Shown here: piece by piece, positions 1 to 5,236 of the stretch
Numbering within the stretch: the stretch's first letter is position 1
How the letters are laid out: each line of letters starts with the position of its first letter
Assembly (NCBI GenBank): GCA_045651865.1
Contig: JAZRTC010000004.1
Coordinates: forward strand, 1 to 9,655
Direction: 5' to 3'
Length of the DNA stretch: 9,655 bases
Source of the DNA: RGIG1959 sp045651865
GTDB lineage: Bacteria > Bacillota > Clostridia > Oscillospirales > Acutalibacteraceae
Translations under genes and position numbers: made by a program
Notes under the pieces: model-generated
The model's input: only the letters and a program-made list of their open reading frames with translations
What the model was told of the DNA's origin: nothing
Database searches by the model: none

Positions 1-473
1 CATCCCCAGCCGTACATATTCGCACACGCGAGATACACATACTCCGTGCCGTTCCATTCCTTTACATTCAGAATATAGTCCACCGTGTTTTCCGCAAGGC
101 CGATCCGCTTCGCATAATCGGATTCCATCACCATTTTAAGCACATCAAACGAGGAATGATCGTCTTCCGCAGAGGCTTCCACGGCGGACGCCGAGAGGAA
201 GTCGGACGCTTCGTTCATTTGTGCCTCGTGGGTGGTGGCGTCCGTGAGCAAGCCGTATGTTTTGCAAAGCGCCACACCGATGGTACGCTTCGCTTCACTG
301 CCCGTCGTCTTATTAGCCATCACCATGGCATTTTCCGCTTTTGCCAGTTCGATGGCATTCGGCTTTTGACCGAGCAAAATGTCCAGTGCTTCCTCATAGG
401 TAATTTCCTTGGTCAGACCAAAGCTGTTGGTATAGATCATCGCTTCTCCCAAAATTTTGTTAAACAGTCCCAT
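1..473 (-). CDS. Unrecognised protein, partial (C-terminus beyond window start)
   Basis: This open frame reads leftward and runs off the window: 157 complete codons plus two bases, with no stop. It begins MGLFNKILGEAM and continues through an Ala/Glu-rich, largely helical-looking region (roughly residues 25-110) to a section ending NVKEWNGTEYVYLACANMYGWG. There is no signal peptide or membrane segment in the visible part, so it is probably cytosolic. I do not recognise the family. The start is chosen at 471-473 because AGGAGG (482-487) lies 8 nt upstream of it. An in-frame ATG at 477-479 would leave only 2 nt. The gene begins 24 nt after the stop of the zinc-ribbon membrane protein gene and is very likely co-transcribed with it, which hints at a shared role, but no function can be assigned. 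Confidence 0.8.
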   Translation of the reverse strand, partial: MGLFNKILGEAMIYTNSFGLTKEITYEEALDILLGQKPNAIELAKAENAMVMANKTTGSEAKRTIGVALCKTYGLLTDATTHEAQMNEASDFLSASAVEASAEDDHSSFDVLKMVMESDYAKRIGLAENTVDYILNVKEWNGTEYVYLACANMYGWG

Positions 474-481
474 ACTCATAT

Positions 482-487
482 CCTCCT
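482..487 (-). promoter_or_regulatory. Ribosome binding site that decides the start at 473
   Basis: AGGAGG on the minus strand is followed by two in-frame ATG codons. Spacing is 2 nt to the first (477-479) and 8 nt to the second (471-473), so the second is the more likely initiation codon. Confidence 0.75.
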
Positions 488-497
488 TTTATTGTCA

Positions 498-2363
498 TCA
501 ATAAGCCAGTTCGATTTTCACATACTCGTTTTCGCTTAGATAATGCACCACTTCGCCGATCTTGCCGAACATCAATTTCATATCCGCCGTGACATTACTG
601 TTTGCATCTTTCATCTCATAAATCGTAATAAGACCGACTTTTTCTTTTCGCACATCCGCTTTATCCATATCGATAATGCTGCGGATGTAGGTTTCGGGAA
701 TAATGCTCAGCAGGAAATCGTATTGCTCCTGATATTGCGAAAGCGGCATATCGTGTTCCGTTTCATTGTAATGCTCGTCGGTGACGATTTTGGTCAGCGT
801 TTTCGCATTGGTGTTCATGCGGTAGGTGTCGTCTTCTTCAAATCCTTTATATACGCCGTCTGCAACGATATCAAAGCGGAATTCAAATCCGTTGGCAAGG
901 TAATCTACATCAATATTCACCACTTCTTCGTCGTTGCGATAGAGTGTATACTCCCCGTTGCTGTCACTGCTCTTTGCCATCAGTTTTCCGAGTTCATCGT
1001 TTTCGTTCAGGGGAGCTGCATCCGAATATGTATATCCTTCAAGATCATCGGCGGGGTATTGGTATTCGTCGTAATTGAACGACCACCGTTCCCGCATCTG
1101 CTCGTCGGGATAGTTGGTGACCGCGTGGAATCCACCATTGATTTTTGACACATCATCGGGCATCATATACGAATATATCATCGTACCGTCTTTGCGGATG
1201 TATTCCTTCCAAAAATCATTGGTGCCGGACAGCGCATGCTCGCCGCCGCCTACACGCTCGAAAATAACACTCAGCGGTTTATCGTGGTTCAGCGCAAGCA
1301 ATTTCGGGGCATAGGTTTCGTAAAACTCCGAACCTTGCTTATAAATCTTTTCGTTGGTATCGTCGATCAACACCTTTACGCCGTCGAGCGTTGTCAAGGT
1401 GTACCAACCGTCGGGCATCCCCGTTCCCGCGTCGTCGCCCTCAAAGCGATATGTGAACGTCATACCGCTGTCGTCGGTGTAGCAATTCATGCTGTATCCG
1501 ATCTCTTTATCCTGTCCAGGGACAAGTTTGATCAGATAGTTGAGCATATCCGTCGGTGCTTTTTCGTAGGACATATACCAATGGGGGTACTGCGTATCCA
1601 ACGACAACAGATAGTTTTGGTAGTCCTCTGCCGAGCGATCAGATTCCTTGTCAGCGGTGGTGTATACCCACACATCGTTATGGGAATTAGCATAGGTGTA
1701 AACGGTGATACCGCCTGCCACAATGATCACCAGCGCAAGGAAAGGAACCAGCATACGCGAGAGCAACAACGATTTTGCATACGGGTGCTTACGGCTGAGA
1801 AGGCTGTTGTCGTTGAGCACAAGGCAACGAATCTCCTTCTTTTTCCACGGCAGATGGCTTTGACCGATCTGCTGTTCCGCTTCCAGTTTACACAAACCGT
1901 TCGAGCATTCGTGATAGTATTCCGTACGCTTTACATTTTCGTGAATGTCCTTACGATCCACCGTTTTGCTACCGTCGGTATAAGTCGTAGTCGTCACAAG
2001 CTCACCCGTTTTTACACGGTGGTAACGCGTGCGTTTTTTCAAAACAAGAGCCGCACCGCAACGAGGACAGGTTTCATAGTCGTTTTTCTTCGCCTGATAG
2101 CGGTAGTTGTCCATATAGGCGAGCGGCCAACGACGGCGCCACGCACGGAACAGTCCGATCGCCATCATAAACACGGCAAGCGGCACAAACACGGTATTCC
2201 AAGCCACGGTCATTCCATCCGCCGCCATAGGAACCATAATCTTTTCGAAAACGGTCGGTGCAACAAACAGCATGACTGCCAAAATAATACCGTAAATGAT
2301 ACATCTGCGAACGAACACGGAATTATTCGGTCTGCCGACTGCCTGTTTTACATCTCTTGTCAT
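498..2363 (-). CDS. Three-TM membrane protein with cytoplasmic zinc-ribbon-like loop and large extracytoplasmic domain; function unknown
   Basis: This is a 621-residue protein. Hydrophobic segments lie at about residues 21-38, 54-72 and 204-224. Arginines before TM1 (R19-R20), the RAWRRRW stretch after TM2 and basic residues before TM3 fit the positive-inside rule. They place the N-terminus and the 73-203 loop in the cytoplasm and residues 225-621 outside. The loop holds CPRC (C99, C102) and a second cysteine pair in ECSNGLC (C153, C158), an arrangement that could bind one zinc ion. The outside part is rich in Asp, Glu, Tyr and Thr and looks beta-rich, without recognised catalytic motifs. A GAGGAGAGG-like ribosome site precedes the ATG. 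It is first in a unit with the 1-473 gene, under the promoter at 2553-2581. A sensor, an envelope-integrity protein and a secretion accessory are all possible. I do not recognise the family. Confidence 0.85.
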   Translation of the reverse strand: MTRDVKQAVGRPNNSVFVRRCIIYGIILAVMLFVAPTVFEKIMVPMAADGMTVAWNTVFVPLAVFMMAIGLFRAWRRRWPLAYMDNYRYQAKKNDYETCPRCGAALVLKKRTRYHRVKTGELVTTTTYTDGSKTVDRKDIHENVKRTEYYHECSNGLCKLEAEQQIGQSHLPWKKKEIRCLVLNDNSLLSRKHPYAKSLLLSRMLVPFLALVIIVAGGITVYTYANSHNDVWVYTTADKESDRSAEDYQNYLLSLDTQYPHWYMSYEKAPTDMLNYLIKLVPGQDKEIGYSMNCYTDDSGMTFTYRFEGDDAGTGMPDGWYTLTTLDGVKVLIDDTNEKIYKQGSEFYETYAPKLLALNHDKPLSVIFERVGGGEHALSGTNDFWKEYIRKDGTMIYSYMMPDDVSKINGGFHAVTNYPDEQMRERWSFNYDEYQYPADDLEGYTYSDAAPLNENDELGKLMAKSSDSNGEYTLYRNDEEVVNIDVDYLANGFEFRFDIVADGVYKGFEEDDTYRMNTNAKTLTKIVTDEHYNETEHDMPLSQYQEQYDFLLSIIPETYIRSIIDMDKADVRKEKVGLITIYEMKDANSNVTADMKLMFGKIGEVVHYLSENEYVKIELAY

Positions 2364-2389
2364 AATTTTCCTCTCCTCTCACAAAGCAT

Positions 2390-2518
2390 TTAAAACAAAA
2401 ACACATCCGCTACCACCGCGCAGAATTCGACCCAGTCATCCGCACAAAGCGGGATGCCGCCAAGTTCTGTAGGTGTGTAGCGAATGTGCATCGCTCGAGG
2501 TATTGGAACTGCCGACAT
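2390..2518 (-). CDS. Possible 42-residue leader ORF in the 5' leader of the membrane-protein unit
   Basis: On the minus strand, ATG at 2516-2518 opens a frame of 42 codons ending in TAA at 2390-2392, 26 nt before the ATG of the membrane protein gene. The predicted peptide starts MSAVPIPRAM and contains ADDWVEFCAV near its end. The stretch is visibly richer in G+C than its AT-rich flanks, as coding or structured RNA would be. Against it, there is no good ribosome site: the nearest GGAG is 22 nt upstream of the ATG. An internal ATG ten codons in is no better placed. It could equally be part of an untranslated structured leader. I do not recognise the peptide. Confidence 0.2.
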   Translation of the reverse strand: MSAVPIPRAMHIRYTPTELGGIPLCADDWVEFCAVVADVFLF

Positions 2519-2552
2519 CCGATATGTCGTTTTAAATCCGCTCCTTTATTCA

Positions 2553-2581
2553 ATAATAGCACAGACCATCACAAAAATCAA
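2553..2581 (-). promoter_or_regulatory. Sigma-A-type promoter for the membrane-protein unit
   Basis: Read on the minus strand: -35 TTGATT (2576-2581), a 17-bp spacer, then -10 TATTAT (2553-2558) preceded by TGC, an extended -10. Transcription would start near 2546, leaving a leader of about 180 nt before the ATG at 2363. Confidence 0.7.
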
Positions 2582-2597
2582 TAGATATTTGATTTTT
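2573..2597. repeat. 9-bp perfect inverted repeat overlapping the -35 element
   Basis: AAAAATCAA (2573-2581) and TTGATTTTT (2589-2597) form perfect arms around a 7-nt centre. The left arm contains the whole -35 hexamer of the minus-strand promoter, as an operator would. It also lies just downstream of the amidase stop on the same strand. It could therefore act as a weak terminator for that gene, though with only one G-C pair a stable RNA hairpin is doubtful. Confidence 0.45.
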
Positions 2598-2610
2598 AAA
2601 AAATTAACTT

Positions 2611-3348
2611 TTAAACTGTGATATACGCCGTGTTGGCATAGCCGATAATGTCGTTATAATTGACAACATACCAGTCATCCGTGCGTCCGTTGACAGTAAC
2701 CCGTGCTCCGTTCGGAATGGTGCCGACCACCGCGGCAGTGGATGTGGGACGGTTGCGGATATTCAGTGCACCGCCCGCCGTTGACACAACACCTGTTCGC
2801 GGTGCTGTTGCTTCAATAAACGGAATATTGAAATACAGTGTCAATGCCTCCACAAGCGCGCGGGCAATGCCGTCGATATTGTCACGGATCCACTCAGCAT
2901 CCTCGACATTGTCGTGATACGCAATCTCTACCAGTACCGACGGAGCGTTCGTGCGACGAACTTCCGCGAGTGCAGTTGTCGGCACGGCGCGCACACGGTC
3001 AGGTATGGGATAGATCCCTTTCAGCGTATCGACAATGAATCCTGCCGCGCGTGCACCTTCACTGCTCGGCGTATAATAATAGACCTCCGTTCCACGCACC
3101 GTTCCTTCATTCCCCGCTCCTGCCGCATTGGAATGAAGCGCCAGATGAAGGTCATAGTAGGACTCGTTGGACTGACGGATTACCTGCGACAGCGTTTGTT
3201 CCGGACGGTTCCGCGTAAACGCGATCCCGTTCGAGATCAAATACGGCTCCATGGCATCCGCCACCAGATTCATATACTCTTCCTCGCTACCGCCGATCAC
3301 ATAGGGATTCCATTCCTGAAGCGACGGACTCAGATAAATGCGCGGCAT
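2611..3348 (-). CDS. N-acetylmuramoyl-L-alanine amidase (Amidase_3-like) with C-terminal bacterial SH3 domain
   Basis: Predicted to cleave the amide bond between N-acetylmuramic acid and the peptide stem of peptidoglycan. It has 245 residues from the ATG at 3348, which is chosen over an in-frame GTG at 3357 because GGTGATC, matching the 16S anti-SD complement, lies directly before the ATG and overlaps the GTG. The catalytic domain (about 1-178) has YLSPSLQEWNPYVIGGSEEE near the N-terminus, LHLALHSNAAG with H72 (a metal ligand in the family), and PSVLVEIAYHDN with E141 (the catalytic Glu position). An SH3-type wall-binding domain covers about 185-245 (ALNIRNRPTS, then DDWYVVNY). The usual DPGHGG motif is replaced, so one canonical zinc His is not evident. 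There is no signal peptide, so release by lysis, a holin, or action in the mother cell or spore is implied. Family assignment is firm; the biological role is not. Confidence 0.85.
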   Translation of the reverse strand: MPRIYLSPSLQEWNPYVIGGSEEEYMNLVADAMEPYLISNGIAFTRNRPEQTLSQVIRQSNESYYDLHLALHSNAAGAGNEGTVRGTEVYYYTPSSEGARAAGFIVDTLKGIYPIPDRVRAVPTTALAEVRRTNAPSVLVEIAYHDNVEDAEWIRDNIDGIARALVEALTLYFNIPFIEATAPRTGVVSTAGGALNIRNRPTSTAAVVGTIPNGARVTVNGRTDDWYVVNYNDIIGYANTAYITV

Positions 3349-3351
3349 ATA

Positions 3352-3358
3352 GATCACC
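3352..3358 (-). promoter_or_regulatory. Ribosome binding site that decides the amidase start
   Basis: GGTGATC on the minus strand matches seven bases of the anti-SD complement AAGGAGGTGATC and ends three bases before the ATG at 3346-3348. The in-frame GTG at 3355-3357 lies inside this site, which argues against its use as the start. Confidence 0.55.
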
Positions 3359-3376
3359 CTTTTCTTTCATTTTCCA

Positions 3377-3406
3377 CACTTTATGAAAAAAACGGAAATT
3401 TTATGA
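3377..3406 (-). promoter_or_regulatory. Weak candidate promoter for the amidase, sporulation-sigma-like
   Basis: On the minus strand CATAAAGTG (3377-3385) lies 16 bp after an ATA within TCATAAA (3400-3406). This resembles the ATA-N16-CATACAnT layout of SigE-class promoters. The heptamer TTTATGA occurs twice on the plus strand, exactly 20 bp apart (3380-3386 and 3400-3406). No good sigma-A promoter is visible for this gene. The region is very AT-rich, so a chance match is quite possible. Confidence 0.25.
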
Positions 3407-3415
3407 TAAAACCGC

Positions 3416-3444
3416 TTGACTTTTCCTAAAAGCTTGTATATAAT
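3416..3444 (+). promoter_or_regulatory. Sigma-A promoter of the symporter gene
   Basis: TTGACT (-35, 3416-3421), a 17-bp spacer and a consensus TATAAT (-10, 3439-3444). The start of transcription is expected near 3451, giving a leader of about 70 nt. The promoter is divergent from the amidase gene. Confidence 0.85.
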
Positions 3445-3461
3445 ATCGTCAATGTACTTTA

Positions 3462-3491
3462 TCGCTTTAAAGTGTTTAGCCTTTAAAGCGA
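3462..3491. repeat. 11-bp perfect inverted repeat in the symporter leader (operator or leader hairpin)
   Basis: TCGCTTTAAAG (3462-3472) and CTTTAAAGCGA (3481-3491) are exact reverse complements around an 8-nt centre. Each arm also contains the self-complementary octamer CTTTAAAG, so the octamer occurs twice with starts 16 bp apart. The element lies about 11-41 nt downstream of the expected transcription start. It fits either a repressor operator or an RNA hairpin. It is not followed by a T run, so it is not a terminator. Confidence 0.6.
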
Positions 3492-3518
3492 CGAACCCCA
3501 CGAGAGAAGGTCTAGGTT

Positions 3519-5096
3519 ATGATTGTCAAACTGATGCTGTTGGTTGCCTTTCTGGCGATCACGGTGCTGGTCGGTTTTCTTTGCCGCCGCTCCGCCACAG
3601 ATACGCAGGGCTTCGTGCTTGGAGGACGCAATGTCGGCCCGTGGCTGACCGCGTTCGCTTACGGCACATCCTATTTCTCGGCGGTCATTTTCATCGGATA
3701 TGCAGGTCAGTTTGGCTGGAAATTCGGTATTGCCTCCACATGGATCGGTATCGGCAATGCACTCATCGGCTCCTTGCTCGCATGGGTGTTGCTCGGCAGA
3801 CGCACCCGCGTGATGACCCAGCATCTTGACAGCCGTACAATGCCCGATTTCTTCGGCAAGCGATACAACAGCAAAGCCCTGCGCATCGCGGCGGCGATGA
3901 TCGTATTCGTATTTCTCATCCCCTACACCGCTTCGCTGTACAACGGTTTGTCCCGCTTGTTTGAGATGGCGTTCAACATTCCGTATGAAGCGTGTGTCAT
4001 TGTGATGTCTGTCTTAACCGCTGTGTATGTCATCATCGGCGGCTACACCGCGACCGCTGTCAACGATTTCATTCAAGGCATCATTATGCTGTTTGGTATT
4101 GTTGCGGTTATCGCCGCCGTTCTGAACGGTCACGGCGGTTTTACGGAGGCACTGAACGCTCTCGCCAATGTCACCGACGAGACTATCGCCACCCCCGGTG
4201 CATTCAACTCCTTCTTTGGTCCCGATCCGTTTAATCTGGCTTGCGTTGTGATTCTCACCTCGCTGGGTACCTGGGGTCTGCCGCAGATGGTGCAGAAATT
4301 CTACGCCATCAAGAGCGAAAAATCCATCAAAACCGGCACGGTCGTATCCACCGCTTTTGCGTTTATCGTTGCAGGCGGATGTTATTTCCTCGGCGGTTTC
4401 GGCAGACTGTACGCAGATAACGCTTCCATTTACGGCGCAGACGGCAATGTCGTGTTTGATGCCATCGTCCCTGCTATGCTGTCTGATCTTCCCGACATCC
4501 TGCTCGGCATCGTAGTCGTCTTGGTGCTGTCTGCCTCGATGTCGACACTGTCATCGCTTGTGCTGACATCCAGTTCGACTCTGACACTGGATTTCCTGAA
4601 AGAAACCTGCATGAAAAACATTAAGGAAAAAGCCACGATGCTGACGATGCGTGTGTTCATTGCCGTGTTTATCGTCATCTCTGCCCTCATTGCCATCGTG
4701 CAATACCACTCCTCCATCACCTTTATTGCCCAGCTGATGGGTGTGTCGTGGGGTGCATTGGCAGGCGCATTCCTTGCCCCGTTCCTCTACGGTCTGTACT
4801 GGAAAGGTGTCACCAAGGCATCCGTGTGGGTATCCTACATCTTCGGTGCCGGCGTGATGGTTCTCAATCTCATTGACACACTGCTGACGGATGTCAGCTT
4901 CTTCCCCGCTTTCCTGCAATCGCCTATCAACAGCGGTGCTTTTGTGATGATCGCAGGACTGATTCTGGTTCCGCTTGTCAGCCTTGTAACCAAAAAGCAG
5001 GACGCCCAATCACTGGAGACGATTTTCTCCTGCTATACAGGCAAAGTGACCGTTCCCGCTCACGCGGCATTGCCGTCCGATAAAGAATCTGTGTAA
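3519..5096 (+). CDS. Sodium:solute symporter (SSS/PutP family), possible aryl-acid carrier
   Basis: This is an integral membrane protein of 525 residues, the usual size of the SSS family, with about 13 hydrophobic segments across its length. GGYTATAVNDFIQG (174-187) matches the family signature region after TM5. SASMSTLSSLVLTSSS (338-353) corresponds to the PutP segment whose Ser/Thr pair binds sodium (here S342 and T343). LGTWGLPQMVQKFYAIKS (249-266) is also typical. The ATG follows an AAGG ribosome site with 8-nt spacing. The gene has its own promoter, a leader inverted repeat and a terminator, so it is monocistronic. Its neighbours are aryl-CoA ligases and indolepyruvate oxidoreductase on the same strand. 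That suggests a carboxylate substrate such as phenylacetate or indoleacetate, but the sequence itself does not define the substrate. Proline, acetate and other solutes remain possible. Confidence 0.9.
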   Translation: MIVKLMLLVAFLAITVLVGFLCRRSATDTQGFVLGGRNVGPWLTAFAYGTSYFSAVIFIGYAGQFGWKFGIASTWIGIGNALIGSLLAWVLLGRRTRVMTQHLDSRTMPDFFGKRYNSKALRIAAAMIVFVFLIPYTASLYNGLSRLFEMAFNIPYEACVIVMSVLTAVYVIIGGYTATAVNDFIQGIIMLFGIVAVIAAVLNGHGGFTEALNALANVTDETIATPGAFNSFFGPDPFNLACVVILTSLGTWGLPQMVQKFYAIKSEKSIKTGTVVSTAFAFIVAGGCYFLGGFGRLYADNASIYGADGNVVFDAIVPAMLSDLPDILLGIVVVLVLSASMSTLSSLVLTSSSTLTLDFLKETCMKNIKEKATMLTMRVFIAVFIVISALIAIVQYHSSITFIAQLMGVSWGALAGAFLAPFLYGLYWKGVTKASVWVSYIFGAGVMVLNLIDTLLTDVSFFPAFLQSPINSGAFVMIAGLILVPLVSLVTKKQDAQSLETIFSCYTGKVTVPAHAALPSDKESV

Positions 5097-5102
5097 AGTC
5101 CA

Positions 5103-5132
5103 AAAAGGAGCAAACGCTTGTTTGCTCCTTTT
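5103..5132 (+). terminator. Intrinsic terminator after the symporter gene
   Basis: A 13-bp perfect stem, AAAAGGAGCAAAC (5103-5115) with GTTTGCTCCTTTT (5120-5132), closes a GCTT loop. It begins 7 nt after the stop codon. The descending arm ends in TTTT, and the ascending arm begins with AAAA. Confidence 0.9.
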
Positions 5133-5166
5133 CTGCGAAACTACGCAAAATTTGTTAAAAAAGTTC

Positions 5167-5195
5167 GTGACAAATCCACTGTACTATGCTATACT
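5167..5195 (+). promoter_or_regulatory. Sigma-A promoter of the ligase-ior operon
   Basis: GTGACA (-35, 5167-5172), a 17-bp spacer and TATACT (-10, 5190-5195) with TGC directly before it, an extended -10. Transcription should start near 5202, about 35 nt before the TTG start codon. Confidence 0.8.
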
Positions 5196-5201
5196 ATTAA
5201 A

Positions 5202-5219
5202 GTATTTATTTATAAATAC
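5202..5219. repeat. 18-bp palindrome at the expected transcription start of the ligase-ior operon
   Basis: GTATTTAT and ATAAATAC are perfect 8-bp arms separated by two bases. The element starts 6 bp after the -10 box and ends just before the ribosome binding site. That placement suits a repressor operator. An RNA hairpin with this A+T content would be weak. Confidence 0.55.
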
Positions 5220-5221
5220 AT

Positions 5222-5228
5222 AAGGAGG
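5222..5228 (+). promoter_or_regulatory. Ribosome binding site that decides the TTG start of ligase 1
   Basis: AAGGAGG lies 8 nt before TTG (5237-5239). No in-frame ATG or GTG is closer than the Met codon at residue 10, which has no ribosome site of its own. Confidence 0.8.
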
Positions 5229-5236
5229 CCATTACA

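Noticed and set aside
477..479. ATG at 477-479 as the start of the partial gene at the window start.
   Set aside because: Only 2 nt separate it from AGGAGG; the next in-frame ATG at 471-473 has 8-nt spacing.
1236..2393. A 385-codon plus-strand frame, with neighbours at 543-1148 and 156-539.
   Set aside because: They lie opposite the membrane protein and the partial gene, have no ribosome site, and show low-quality composition. The minus-strand genes have ribosome sites, TM helices and paired cysteines.
3355..3357. GTG at 3355-3357 as the amidase start.
   Set aside because: It sits inside the GGTGATC ribosome site and has no site of its own; ATG at 3346-3348 is better placed and gives the usual MPRIYLSPS beginning.
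3462..3491. The leader inverted repeat as an intrinsic terminator or attenuator.
   Set aside because: The second arm is followed by ACGAACCCC rather than a T run, so Rho-independent termination there is unlikely.
3445..3518. A T-box or amino-acid riboswitch ahead of the symporter or the ligase operon, as might be expected for aromatic amino acid genes.
   Set aside because: The leaders are only about 70 and 35 nt, contain no T-box AGGGTGG-type sequence, and have no terminator/antiterminator pair.
5152..5174. TTTGTTAA followed by GTGACAAA around the -35 box of the ligase-ior operon, resembling a Rex redox-regulator site.
   Set aside because: The half-sites are too far apart for the TTGTTAA-N4-TTAACAA layout and the second half does not match, so the similarity is only to one half-site.
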